Below are positions 36,180 through 44,441 of a stretch of DNA of 64,000 nucleotides, piece by piece. The notes below the pieces were generated by a model. The model did no database searches. It worked only from the letters and a program-made list of their open reading frames with translations, and had not been told where the DNA came from. The position numbers and the translations under genes were made by a program. Source of the stretch: Pseudochelatococcus contaminans. GTDB lineage: Bacteria; Pseudomonadota; Alphaproteobacteria; Rhizobiales; Beijerinckiaceae. Location: the NCBI RefSeq assembly GCF_014195635.1, contig NZ_JACICC010000001.1:744001-808000 (forward strand), in the 5' to 3' direction. How positions within the stretch are numbered: position 1 is the stretch's first letter; every line of letters begins with the position of its first letter.

Positions 36180-37165
36180 AGCAGGCCCGCCTCACGCAGG
36201 AGGGCGAGCGTGCCTTCGAGATCGGTCAGCTTGTTGATATCCACCGCAGGTGCGTTTTCGAGAACTTCCGCAATCGGCGGCAGGGTCGGGTTCTGGATCA
36301 CGCCGCTGATGACGGGATATTCATTGCCCTGGGTCGTGATGTACTGCTGCGCGGCGGGCGAAAGCAGGTATTCGATGAAGCGCTGGGCGCCTTCCTTGTT
36401 GTCGCTGGCCGAAACAACACCGATACCGGCCACGTTGACCAGGTTGCCGACGTCGCCCTTGCCGAAGCCCGTCTGCGCGACGGGGAACTTGCTGTCGTTG
36501 GCGAGGTAGCGGCCAAGATAGTAGTTGTTCACGAGGCCGAAATCGATCTCGCCGTTGGCAATGGCCTCAAGCTGCGTGCCATTGTTGCGATACTTCTTGG
36601 CGTCATTGGCGACGAGGCCCTTGAGCCATTCGCGAACGGCATCGTCACCCTCGGCAACGCGGAAGGCCGTGAGGAATGCCTGGAACGAACCGTTGGTGGG
36701 CGCGAAGCCGACGCGGCCCTTGTACTTTTCGTTGGCGAGGTCCTTGATCGAAGCCGGCAGATCCTCGGGCTTCACGCGGTCCTTGGAGTAGACCAGCGTG
36801 CGCGTGCGTCCGCTGGTGGACACCCACTTGTTGTCCGCATTGCGGAACACGGGCAGAACGCCCTCGTTCACGGCTGCCGGAAGCTCGACGAAGACCGCAT
36901 TGACCGCGCCCAGCGCGCCGCCATCCTGCGCCCAGAACACGTCGGCGGGAGACTTGTCGCCTTCCTCAAGCAGCAGGGTGGCGAGTTCCGACGTGCCGCC
37001 ATAGCGCACGTCCACTTTCAGGCCCGTTTCCTGCTCGAACTGCTTGATGACCTGGCCCACCAGCGCTTCGCCGCGGCCGGAGTAAATCGTCAGGTCCTGT
37101 GCCGATGCCCAGCTCGGCAGGCTGAGGGCAAAGACAGTGAGACCGGCGGTGATCAGCTTTTTCAT
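36176..37165 (-). CDS. fbpA: Ferric iron-binding periplasmic protein
   Basis: This 329-residue transferrin-like binding protein has a signal peptide (MKKLITAGLTVFALSLPSW, cut after ASA) and then LTIYSGRGEALVGQVIKQFEQETGLKVDVRYG. The pair of tyrosines used for Fe3+ is visible in LVNNYYLGRY. Other family segments are SPADVFWAQDGGALGAV, RTRTLVYSKDRV and YPVISGV. It delivers iron to FbpB/FbpC. The upstream region holds a small palindrome (37234-37252) that may be a regulator site. Confidence 0.92.
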   Translation of the reverse strand: MKKLITAGLTVFALSLPSWASAQDLTIYSGRGEALVGQVIKQFEQETGLKVDVRYGGTSELATLLLEEGDKSPADVFWAQDGGALGAVNAVFVELPAAVNEGVLPVFRNADNKWVSTSGRTRTLVYSKDRVKPEDLPASIKDLANEKYKGRVGFAPTNGSFQAFLTAFRVAEGDDAVREWLKGLVANDAKKYRNNGTQLEAIANGEIDFGLVNNYYLGRYLANDSKFPVAQTGFGKGDVGNLVNVAGIGVVSASDNKEGAQRFIEYLLSPAAQQYITTQGNEYPVISGVIQNPTLPPIAEVLENAPAVDINKLTDLEGTLALLREAGLL

Positions 37166-37741
37166 GGTAACGAAATCTCCCCCAATAATAAGATCATGGC
37201 TACCGGCAGGTCAGGATTAACGGCGCATTTATTTTTAACTATTCTAATTAAATTCACAATAGATCAACCTGCAAGCTGCCTATACAACCGATATATCGTG
37301 ATAAGCATTGCAGCACAAGTTTATATGATCGGCGGGATGTGCATATCCGCAATTTATGTAGTTTTATTATTTAAATCTGCGGTATGTATGGGAATGGTAT
37401 TCATTCTTATATTCAATTTTAAATTGCTGTAAATTCAGATCCGCACCATGAAACGCGCGCCAAAATAATATTCAGGCAAATTATCCGATCAGACGGGCTT
37501 CAGGATCCATTGAACATGCGCGTGTGGGCAAGGGCAACGAAACGCCCGGCAGTTGATGCGACATACCTTGAAGCGCCCGATCCATTCGGCTACGCAGAAG
37601 TCCGCGCGGTCCTTGATCGAACTCGTTGAGAACGGTCGAAAACAGCGGGCGTTGCCTCGTCGGAGGGGACGCCGGAGGCAGTGTCCCTTTGGCTCTGAAA
37701 ATGCGTTAACTGTTTAAAAATACAAGAAGAAAGGAAACACC
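37166..37741. other. Divergent intergenic region between fbpA and the PheC-like gene
   Basis: About 575 bases with AT-rich DNA (37220-37460), then a GC-richer part. A 37-codon open frame at 37516-37629 on the plus strand has no ribosome site and no recognised family. AGGAAA precedes the PheC-like gene. Both promoters must lie here. No perfect Irr or RirA box was found. Confidence 0.5.
37234..37252 (-). promoter_or_regulatory. Possible metalloregulator palindrome upstream of fbpA
   Basis: TTTAA-N9-TTAAA (37234-37238 and 37248-37252) lies about 70-85 bases upstream of the fbpA ATG in AT-rich DNA. The central ATTCTAA is shared with half of the Irr-type iron box, but the second half does not match. 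Iron control is expected; this particular site is tentative. Confidence 0.25.
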
Positions 37742-38530
37742 ATGCAAACAATCACCCGCCGGCTCGCGATGGTCGCGGCTTGCCTTGTCATAAGCACCGC
37801 CGGCCTTGGGTCTGCCGCTGTCGCAGGTCCGCGTCTGGACCGCATCACGGAGAGCAAGACGCTGCGCGTTGGCACGCCCGGGGATTATCGTCCTTTCGCC
37901 ATCAAGGCAGGTGACGGCTATGAGGGGCACGATATCGACATCATTGAGAAGCTTGCGACTGATCAAGGGTGGACCATCGAATACGTCCAGACCTCGTGGC
38001 CGAACCTGATGGCAGACCTTCAGGCCGACAAATTCGATGTGGCTGTCGGCGGCATCACGCGCAACGCCAACCGCATCGGCAAGGTCGCCATGCTGCCGGG
38101 CTATGCGTCGTTCGGCAAGGTCGCGCTTGTGCGGCGCGAGGATGCGGACAAGTTCAAGGCGCTGGAAGATCTGAACAAGCCGGACGTGCGCGTCATCAAG
38201 AACCCCGGTGGCACCAACGAGGCGTTCGTTCTGGCCAACCTTGGCAATGCCCAGGTGAGCACGCACGAAAAGAATGCCGAAATCCCGGCCCTGATCGCCG
38301 AAGGCAAGGGCGATGTCATGATCACCGAGACCTATGAGGCGCTGCACTACAGCAATGCCGATCCGCGTCTGGCCGCGATTTTCATCGACGATCCGCTCAC
38401 TCCCGAGAGCTTCCTCGGCTTCATGCTGCCTGTCGACGATAACGACTATCTGCGCGTCATGGAATTCGCTTGGGATCTCAACGACAAGCGCGGTGAGCTG
38501 GATAACGCTGCCGAACGCTGGCTGAAGTAA
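37742..38530 (+). CDS. Periplasmic PheC-like protein (cyclohexadienyl dehydratase or solute-binding protein)
   Basis: This 262-residue secreted protein has a signal peptide ending AAVAG near residue 29. The mature part follows periplasmic cyclohexadienyl dehydratase PheC closely as remembered: RLDRITESKTLRVGTPGDYRPFAIK, TSWPNLMADLQADKFDVAVGGIT, IKNPGGTNEAFVLANLGNAQVSTHEKN and FMLPVDDNDYLRV. The glutamate in MITETYEA aligns with that of the PheC TDAIEA segment. PheC turns prephenate or arogenate into phenylpyruvate or phenylalanine; the fold is that of amino-acid binding proteins. No permease or ATPase is adjacent, which favours an enzyme or an orphan binding protein. Confidence 0.75.
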   Translation: MQTITRRLAMVAACLVISTAGLGSAAVAGPRLDRITESKTLRVGTPGDYRPFAIKAGDGYEGHDIDIIEKLATDQGWTIEYVQTSWPNLMADLQADKFDVAVGGITRNANRIGKVAMLPGYASFGKVALVRREDADKFKALEDLNKPDVRVIKNPGGTNEAFVLANLGNAQVSTHEKNAEIPALIAEGKGDVMITETYEALHYSNADPRLAAIFIDDPLTPESFLGFMLPVDDNDYLRVMEFAWDLNDKRGELDNAAERWLK

Positions 38531-38535
38531 GAATA

Positions 38536-38565
38536 AAGCTGGCCAGGACAAGTCCTGGCCAGCTT
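38536..38565. terminator. Strong bidirectional terminator hairpin
   Basis: A 14-bp perfect inverted repeat (38536-38549 and 38552-38565; AAGCTGGCCAGGAC and its complement) with a 2-base centre begins six bases after the PheC-like stop and ends 53 bases before the converging proX stop. AA precedes and TTGTTCC follows the stem, giving T-containing exits on both strands. Confidence 0.65.
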
Positions 38566-38618
38566 GTTCCGTGGCTATAAGGGCCACTTGCTATGTCATC
38601 ACACCAAGCGCGGCAATT

Positions 38619-39491
38619 TTACTGCGCGGTGCCCAACCAGGCCTTGATCTGGTCAGGATGCTTCTCGATGTAGCTCTGAATGGCCTGATCGTAGGAGGTG
38701 TTCTGAGCCTCGTACATGCCGTTCTGCAGATCCTCAATCGGCAGTTTCATGCGCGACAGGAACTCGGCAACCTTGGGGTTGTCTTCCTTGAAGCCCTTGC
38801 GTGCAAGAATATCGACGTGCTCTGCCTCACCAAGAGCGTTCTTGGGGTCGTCGAGGTAACGCAGCTCATACTTGCCGAACGCCCAATGCGGGCTCCAGAG
38901 CGTCGCGACGAACCAGTCGTCGGAACGGATGGCGCGGTCGATGGTCGTCAGCATGCCCGCCTCGCTGGAAATCTGTAGCCTGTAGCGGTTCAGGTCATAG
39001 TCCTTCACGGCAGCCTCGGACAGGCGCGTCAATCCTGCTCCCGGATCGATACCCTCGATGCGGCCTTTCAGCTTCTCGCGAACATCGTCCTTTTTCAGGT
39101 CTTCGATGGAGCTGATCGCGTCCTCTGGAATATAGGCCGGCACGGCCCAGCCCAGCTTGGCTCCGTCGTAGACGGTTCCCAGGGTATCGACCTTATCCTT
39201 GACGCGCGCGAAATAGTCGGCATGCGTCTGCGGCAGCCACGCCATCATCATCGCGTCGACATCTCCGCGGCTGACACCCTGATACAGCGGAGCGATATCG
39301 ACCTGAATCAGCTCAACCTTCTGGTCGTAGTTGTCCTGGATGAGCTTCGCGGCCAGCTTGGTGACGAACTCGCCGTCCGCCCATGCGGACCAGCCGAGCT
39401 TGACCGGCTTGGTGTCCTGCGCCATCGCGGAGGAGGGAACGCTGCCGAGCAGAACCGCAGCCAGACCCATGGAAACGAGTGTTTTAAACAT
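38619..39491 (-). CDS. proX: Glycine betaine/proline-type ABC transporter substrate-binding protein
   Basis: This 290-residue periplasmic OpuAC-type protein has a signal peptide (cut after SAMA near residue 24), then VKLGWSAWADGEFVTKLAAKLIQDNYDQKVELIQVDIAPLYQGVSRGDVDAMMMAWLPQTHADY. Tryptophans in GWSAW, MMAWLP and ATLWSPHWAF are positioned as in the aromatic cage that binds quaternary ammonium groups. It is the third gene of a minus-strand proV-proW-proX operon, with the permease 61 bases upstream. Osmoprotectant (betaine, choline or similar) import is the likely role. Confidence 0.9.
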   Translation of the reverse strand: MFKTLVSMGLAAVLLGSVPSSAMAQDTKPVKLGWSAWADGEFVTKLAAKLIQDNYDQKVELIQVDIAPLYQGVSRGDVDAMMMAWLPQTHADYFARVKDKVDTLGTVYDGAKLGWAVPAYIPEDAISSIEDLKKDDVREKLKGRIEGIDPGAGLTRLSEAAVKDYDLNRYRLQISSEAGMLTTIDRAIRSDDWFVATLWSPHWAFGKYELRYLDDPKNALGEAEHVDILARKGFKEDNPKVAEFLSRMKLPIEDLQNGMYEAQNTSYDQAIQSYIEKHPDQIKAWLGTAQ

Positions 39492-39552
39492 ACCTGCTCC
39501 TTTTCAGAATGAGCGAATTAATCAGCGTGTATTGTCGTAAGCGCGGGTGAGG

Positions 39553-40440
39553 TCAGGTCGCGGGTTGCGCGACCTCCTGCTCAGTCTTCGCGGGCTTGCG
39601 GAAAAGCACCTGCCAGAAGTTGGCACCCTGCTTGCCGAGGCTCTGCGTGAGCCGGTCCAGAATGACCGCGAGGATCACAACGGCGATACCGCCTTCAAAT
39701 CCGGTGCCGACATCCAGCCGCTGAATACCCGTCAGCACGGTGTTGCCCAGACCGCCGGCGCCGATCATCGACGCGATCACCACCATCGACAGCGACAGCA
39801 TGATCGTCTGGTTGATGCCCGCCATGATGGAGGGCAGGGCATTCGGCAGTTGCACCTTGAACAATAGCTGCGATGCGGTGCAGCCGAAGGCATTGCCGGC
39901 CTCGATATATTCGGCAGGCACCTGCCGGATGCCGAGGTTGGTCAGCCTGACGACCGGCGGCATGGCGAAGATCACTGTTGCAATCGTGCCGGGCACCGCG
40001 CCAAGGCCAAAGAACATTGCGGCCGGAATCAGATAGACGAAGGCGGGCATCGTCTGCATCAGATCCAGCACAGGCCGCGTGATGGCTGCGACCCGGTCGC
40101 TGCGCGCCATGGCGATGCCGAGCGGCAGGCCGATGACGATTGCGATCAGCGTTGAAGCGATCACCAGCGACAGCGTGCTCATCATCTCCGGCCAGAGCTG
40201 CATATGCTCAACCAGCCAGAGCGAGACGGCCGTAAAGATGGCGAAGCCCACGCCAACGCGCCAGAGCGCGAGAATGACAAAAATTGCCAGAGCGGCAGGC
40301 ATGGGAATAGCAAGCAGGAATTCCTGAATGTTATTCGTCACAAAGCCAATAACCGCCGAAATGAAGTCCAGCGTCGAGCCGAAATTGTCTTGAATGTAAT
40401 TGACAATACTATCGACGCCGTTTCCGATGTTAAAGTTCAT
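39553..40440 (-). CDS. proW: Glycine betaine/proline-type ABC transporter permease
   Basis: This 295-residue permease has seven predicted helices. The core matches ProW: STLSLVIASTLIAIVIGLPLGIAMARSDRV, RPVLDLMQTMPAFVYLIPAAMFFGLGAVPG, the EAA loop EYIEAGNAFGCTASQLLFKVQLPNALPSIMAGINQTIMLSLSMVVIASMIGAGGLG and a C-terminal DRLTQSLGK. The N-terminal region (IVNYIQDNFGSTLDFISAVIGFV) is the usual ProW extension. It lies 21 bases downstream of proV and 61 bases upstream of proX. Confidence 0.93.
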   Translation of the reverse strand: MNFNIGNGVDSIVNYIQDNFGSTLDFISAVIGFVTNNIQEFLLAIPMPAALAIFVILALWRVGVGFAIFTAVSLWLVEHMQLWPEMMSTLSLVIASTLIAIVIGLPLGIAMARSDRVAAITRPVLDLMQTMPAFVYLIPAAMFFGLGAVPGTIATVIFAMPPVVRLTNLGIRQVPAEYIEAGNAFGCTASQLLFKVQLPNALPSIMAGINQTIMLSLSMVVIASMIGAGGLGNTVLTGIQRLDVGTGFEGGIAVVILAVILDRLTQSLGKQGANFWQVLFRKPAKTEQEVAQPAT

Positions 40441-40461
40441 CCGTCCGTCCGTTCCTAGATG

Positions 40462-41697
40462 TCAGGTCGTTCTGTCGAGCGTTTCAAGAAGCGCCGACTT
40501 GGTGATGGAACCGACATAACGGTTTCTCTCGTCGACCACCGGCACAGGCGATGAGCTGCTGGCCACCCTGCCCAGAACATCCGACAGCGGTTCGCTGGCC
40601 AGAATTGGTTCCACATCGGTCAGAAAAGCGTTCCGGTAAGGGTCAATAACCTTGTTGCGGATATTGTCGACCAGCGATGTCCGGCTCACGATGCCGTGGA
40701 ACGTCCTGTCACGGCCGAGAATAATCGCATATTCGCGGTCATAACTCTTCATGCGCTCCAATGTAGCGGCGGCCGAAACGCCTTGCCTTTCGATAAGGGT
40801 CACCTGGGTCTGGCGCGCGATGTCGCCTGCCTTGAACACCCGCGAAACGTCGACGTTGCGGAAGAACGAACGGACGTAATCGTTGGCCGGATTGAGCACG
40901 ATGTCATCGGGGGTGCCGATCTGCACAACATTGCCGTTTTCAACAATGCAAATCCGGTCGCCGATGCGCATGGCCTCGTCGAGATCGTGGCTGACGAATA
41001 CGACAGTGCGGCTATGTTCACCCTGAAGACGCACCAGTTCGTCCTGCATCTCCGTGCGGATCAGGGGATCGAGCGCGGAAAACGCTTCATCCATCAGCAG
41101 GATCGTCGGCTCGCTGGCAAGGGCGCGGGCAAGCCCTACACGCTGCTTCATGCCGCCGGAGAGTTGGTCGGGATGGCTTTCCGCATAGCCTTCGAGGCCG
41201 ACGGCGCGCAGCGCATTAAGCGCCTTTTCCTTCCGCTCGCTCTCGCCAATGCCCGCGACCTCAAGGCCGAAAGCGGCATTCTGCAGGACGTTGCGGTTCG
41301 GTAGCAGCGCGAAAGACTGAAACACCATGCTGATGTCACGCCGGCGCAGGTCGATCAGCTCGCGGGACGATATCTGAGTGACATCTACGCCATCGATTTC
41401 GATGGCGCCGGCGGTCGGTTCGATCAGCCGGTTGAGCAGGCGCAGAAGAGTCGATTTCCCGGATCCGGACAATCCCATGATCACAAAGATTTCGCCGGCC
41501 ATGATGTCGAAACTGGCATCGTTGACGCCAACAGAACATCCGGTATCGGCAAGAATCTCGGGCTTGCTTCTGCCGCTTTTTAACTGTTCGAGCGCGGTTT
41601 CAGGGCGCTCGCCAAAAATCTTATAAACGTTTTTCAGACTGATCTTGATTGGACTGGCTGCTGGCGCAGCCGCATCTTTTTCAATTGTCAAATCCAT
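40462..41697 (-). CDS. proV: Glycine betaine/proline-type ABC transporter ATPase with CBS domains
   Basis: This 411-residue ATPase has Walker [11 protein letters not shown]-loop [21 protein letters not shown], signature [15 protein letters not shown], Walker [17 protein letters not shown] and switch [14 protein letters not shown]. Two CBS motifs follow from about residue 290 ([33 protein letters not shown] and [37 protein letters not shown]); in OpuA-type transporters these sense ionic strength or c-di-AMP. The start ATG 41697 overlaps the end of a short upstream frame. It is the first gene of proVWX. Confidence 0.93.
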   Translation of the reverse strand: MDLTIEKDAAAPAASPIKISLKNVYKIFGERPETALEQLKSGRSKPEILADTGCSVGVNDASFDIMAGEIFVIMGLSGSGKSTLLRLLNRLIEPTAGAIEIDGVDVTQISSRELIDLRRRDISMVFQSFALLPNRNVLQNAAFGLEVAGIGESERKEKALNALRAVGLEGYAESHPDQLSGGMKQRVGLARALASEPTILLMDEAFSALDPLIRTEMQDELVRLQGEHSRTVVFVSHDLDEAMRIGDRICIVENGNVVQIGTPDDIVLNPANDYVRSFFRNVDVSRVFKAGDIARQTQVTLIERQGVSAAATLERMKSYDREYAIILGRDRTFHGIVSRTSLVDNIRNKVIDPYRNAFLTDVEPILASEPLSDVLGRVASSSSPVPVVDERNRYVGSITKSALLETLDRTT

Positions 41698-41738
41698 ATG
41701 TGCAATGCCCAGCTCAACAGCGAAGGCACTCTCCTCAT
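41688..41738 (-). CDS. Possible 16-residue leader peptide overlapping the proV start
   Basis: On the minus strand ATG 41738 opens a 16-codon frame ([16 protein letters not shown]) whose TGA stop at 41690-41688 lies a few bases past the proV ATG at 41697. A TATAAC box is just upstream, so the transcript may be nearly leaderless for this frame. Reinitiation after the stop could set proV translation, since proV itself has no clear ribosome site. Coding status is unproven. Confidence 0.25.
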   Translation of the reverse strand: MRRVPSLLSWALHIWI

Positions 41739-42051
41739 GTTATAATCCGCAGCCACGGATAACAAATATCCGCGCTACGAATATGTCAGTTGATTCTTTG
41801 ACAGCGACAGAGGAGCCGCCGACTGTTTTGAGTGCCAGCGCCTGCCCTTTGAATGTAGTCAAAAGAACAGCGAATTCCGAGAGCGTTGAGCACTCAATGT
41901 CTACGAGCTCAACACTCATCACAGGCAAAAACAATGCCTTTTTACAGTGATAAACGTCAAATGTCCATCAAAAAAACAAAATTCAACGTAACACGCCGAT
42001 AAGTGCCTCTTAGAGCAGCAGATTTATGGCGCTGCAATAAGGTGTCGAAAC
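41698..42051. other. proV upstream region with inverted repeat
   Basis: About 350 bases between the proV start and the DUF808 stop. It contains the possible leader peptide, a TATAAC box and an 11-bp inverted repeat with one mismatch (41881-41891 and 41907-41917; core GTTGAGC). A minus-strand frame of about 59 codons (to 41740) lacks a ribosome site and family resemblance and is not called. Confidence 0.5.
41881..41917. promoter_or_regulatory. Inverted repeat upstream of proVWX
   Basis: Arms GAGCGTTGAGC and GCTCAACACTC pair with one mismatch around a 15-base centre, about 185 bases from proV. The geometry suits a dimeric regulator or an RNA stem. No known osmoregulator motif was recognised. 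Confidence 0.3.
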
Positions 42052-43032
42052 TCAGGCTCCTTTCAGCATGCCTGTTGCGCGTTTCCAGATCGGCGCCACG
42101 CAATAGCTCACGATCGGGATCGCCAGTCCGCCCAATACCAGACCGAAAATGGCCGAGCTTGCCGCACCGGCAAACCAGCCAAAAATAGGACCGGCGACCT
42201 CTTCCGCTGCGACGGAAAGGTCGTGGACGATATGGGCGCCGCCTGCCAGCCCGAACTGCTCCAGGCCGTGCAGCACGATGCCGCCTCCCACCCATAACAT
42301 CGCAATCGTGCCGATTGTTCCCAGTCCTTTTAAAAGTCCGGGCATGGCTTTCACGATCCCGCGCCCGATGGCGCGGATCACGCTGCCGCTCATGGAGCGC
42401 CAGGTGACGCGCGACAGCATGAGGCCGAAATCGTCCGCCTTGACGATAAGCGCCACCACGCCATAAACGCCAAGCGTGATGCCGATGCCGACAATGCCGA
42501 GGATGACGGCCTGCATCTGCCATGACGCATCCGGGATCACGCCCAGGGTAATCGCCATGATTTCCGCCGACAGGATGAAATCTGTCTTGATGGCGCTGGC
42601 CACGCGCTGATCTTCCAGCGTGCTGGCATCCGTCGCTATCGGCTCCAGCGTTTCTTCGTGCTCGTGCGCTGCATGCGGAACGATGACCTGAAAGACCTTC
42701 TCCGCCCCTTCATAAGCAAGATAGAGGCCGCCAAGCATCAGCAGGGGGGTGATGACCTGCGGCAGCACGAGGCTCAGGATAACGGCTGCCGGGAGCAGAA
42801 TGAGCAGTTTGTTGCGGAGCGAACCCATGGCAATTCGCACGACGATGGGAATTTCGCGCGCTGCCGAAAAGCCGGTGACGTAGCGCGGCGTAACCGCGGT
42901 GTCGTCGATGACCACGCCGGCTGCTTTCGTGCCGGCTTTCACCGCCTGCGTCGCGACATCGTCCAGAGAAGCGGCGGCAACCTTTGCCAGAGCCGCGATA
43001 TCGTCAAGAAGTGCTATCAGGCCCAGGCTCAT
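42052..43032 (-). CDS. DUF808 (YedI) family membrane protein
   Basis: This 326-residue protein has about six membrane segments. The family is recognised by MSLGLIALLDDIAALAKVAAASLDDVATQA, VKAGTKAAGVVIDDTAVTPRYV, the Ser/Leu-rich RNKLLILLPAAVILS, LMLGGLYLAYEGAEKV and the acidic GLMLSR-type loop with EDQRVASAIKTDFILSAEIMAITLG. The role of DUF808/YedI is not established. A TATAAT box (43124-43129 on the minus strand) lies about 95 bases upstream. Confidence 0.87.
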   Translation of the reverse strand: MSLGLIALLDDIAALAKVAAASLDDVATQAVKAGTKAAGVVIDDTAVTPRYVTGFSAAREIPIVVRIAMGSLRNKLLILLPAAVILSLVLPQVITPLLMLGGLYLAYEGAEKVFQVIVPHAAHEHEETLEPIATDASTLEDQRVASAIKTDFILSAEIMAITLGVIPDASWQMQAVILGIVGIGITLGVYGVVALIVKADDFGLMLSRVTWRSMSGSVIRAIGRGIVKAMPGLLKGLGTIGTIAMLWVGGGIVLHGLEQFGLAGGAHIVHDLSVAAEEVAGPIFGWFAGAASSAIFGLVLGGLAIPIVSYCVAPIWKRATGMLKGA

Positions 43033-43403
43033 TGCCGCCTCACACAGGTTTCATGATAAAGGTGATATACGCCGCACGGCATGGCAACAAAATGACCTCG
43101 GCGGCGACAGGTTCCATGCGGTTATTATAGAAATAACGTTAAGGCTGAGGTGTGGTCTGGACACCCATAACTTCACTGGCTTTTGTGGGGGGCTCTGCCT
43201 CGACCAGAAGCGTCCTGGCATCGAGGTGCGGCAGGCGGCTTTCCTCTTTCGTTCCACGCGCCGAAGCGACATAGAGCGCAAATACAACGCAGAATTTGCC
43301 TCCAGATCGAATTGCAGGCCTGCGATAGTCTCGAAACAAGAAACGCACGTTCCGATAAAGTCGGAACGTGCGTTATCGTTTCCATAATATCGCGGAAGCT
43401 GCG
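43033..43403. other. Intergenic region between DUF808 and AEC genes
   Basis: About 370 bases with no convincing gene. It contains a TATAAT box for the DUF808 gene (43124-43129, minus strand) and a strong terminator for the AEC gene (43342-43374). The remainder shows overlapping short frames on both strands but no ribosome sites or recognised domains. Confidence 0.5.
43342..43374 (-). terminator. Terminator after the AEC transporter gene
   Basis: Perfect 14-bp arms (43342-43355 and 43361-43374; AACGCACGTTCCGA and its complement) with a 5-base loop are followed on the minus strand by TCTTGTTTC. It lies 29 bases after the AEC stop and fits an intrinsic terminator. Confidence 0.7.
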
Positions 43404-44369
43404 TCAGCTTCCGGCGAGCCTTGCCAGATAGACCCACACCGGCGCTGCGACGATGAAGCCGAGCACGCTGACCGCCAGCGATGAGGTTCCCGTGCGCGTA
43501 TACACCTGAAACCGGCTGGAGATGATGATTCCGGAAAATGCCGGCGGCAGTGCCACGCTGAGAACCAGCATCTGAAGGATCAGCGAGTCGAGTCCCGCAG
43601 CCCAGCCCGCGATCAGGAACAGGCCCGGCATCAGGACAAGTTTGAAGAACGTATTGTACGCAACTTCCCAATCCAGCTCGATCTTGTAAGCGGCAAGGGT
43701 CAGGCCCGCAGCAAACACGGCGACGCTGGAGTTGGCCTTGGCCAGCAAGTCAAACGTCGGGTCGACCTCATCGGGCACCTTGATGCCGACAAGCACCAAC
43801 GCCACGGCGAGAATCGGAACCCACACCACCGGCTCTTTGAGCGAGGCAAGCAAAGCATTGCCTTGCGACGCGCCGCCGGCAGACTTGTCACCGCCACCGC
43901 CTGCGTTAAGCAGGTAAAGGCCGATCGGGATGGTTATCGCGTTCACCACAATGGCAACGATTGCGATGACAAGGCCGGTTTCGACGCCGGTTCCGTAAAG
44001 CGGATCAAGCACCGCGTAACCGAGAAAGCCAATGGTCGGCGAGCCCGCGATCAGCGCGCAGACAGCTCCTTCGGCCTTGGTCCGTTTGAAGAACAGCTGA
44101 ACGGTAAAGTAAGAGACCATGAAAAGAGCAACCAGCCCGACTAGCGAGATAATGCTCAGTGCCGCGTTCTCAACCAACATCGCCCGGTCTGCGCGGACAA
44201 TCGAAACAAACAAAGCCGCGGGCAGGGCGAAATCCAGAACCAGCTTGTTAAAGACGCGCGCCTGATCTGCCTGGAAGGCATTCACCTTGCCGGCCGCATA
44301 ACCCAAAATCATCACGACGATGATCGGGATAAGATCGAACACCAGCATCTTGGACATGAACTCTTCCAT
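43404..44369 (-). CDS. AEC-family (auxin efflux carrier-like) transporter, possible dicarboxylate carrier
   Basis: This 321-residue carrier has ten predicted helices. The family is shown by [82 protein letters not shown] and [14 protein letters not shown]. Bacterial members carry malonate, malate or oxalate-like acids. ATG 44369 is used, with M44357 also possible. It follows the oxalate decarboxylase gene by 72 bases with a hairpin between, so import of oxalate or exchange of oxalate for formate is a reasonable inference. Confidence 0.85.
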   Translation of the reverse strand: MEEFMSKMLVFDLIPIIVVMILGYAAGKVNAFQADQARVFNKLVLDFALPAALFVSIVRADRAMLVENAALSIISLVGLVALFMVSYFTVQLFFKRTKAEGAVCALIAGSPTIGFLGYAVLDPLYGTGVETGLVIAIVAIVVNAITIPIGLYLLNAGGGGDKSAGGASQGNALLASLKEPVVWVPILAVALVLVGIKVPDEVDPTFDLLAKANSSVAVFAAGLTLAAYKIELDWEVAYNTFFKLVLMPGLFLIAGWAAGLDSLILQMLVLSVALPPAFSGIIISSRFQVYTRTGTSSLAVSVLGFIVAAPVWVYLARLAGS

Positions 44370-44409
44370 GTCTGCTCCTTTTTAACATGCAAATGAGCAC
44401 GCCGTTGTT

Positions 44410-44439
44410 GAAGCGGGGGCTCCGTAGCCCCCGCTTCAT
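44410..44439 (-). terminator. Intercistronic hairpin between oxdC and the AEC gene
   Basis: A 13-bp perfect stem (44410-44422 and 44427-44439) with a 4-base loop lies right after the oxdC stop and before the transporter. The minus-strand exit is ACAACGG, not T-rich, so read-through or stabilisation of oxdC mRNA is likelier than a full stop. Confidence 0.5.
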
Positions 44440-44441
44440 GT

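Noticed and set aside
36170-37432. 420-codon plus-strand frame opposite fbpA
   Set aside because: It is a shadow of fbpA that runs on into the AT-rich intergenic region; there is no ribosome site or family.
41740-41919. Minus-strand 59-codon frame upstream of proV
   Set aside because: It has no ribosome site or recognised family and overlaps an inverted repeat that looks regulatory.
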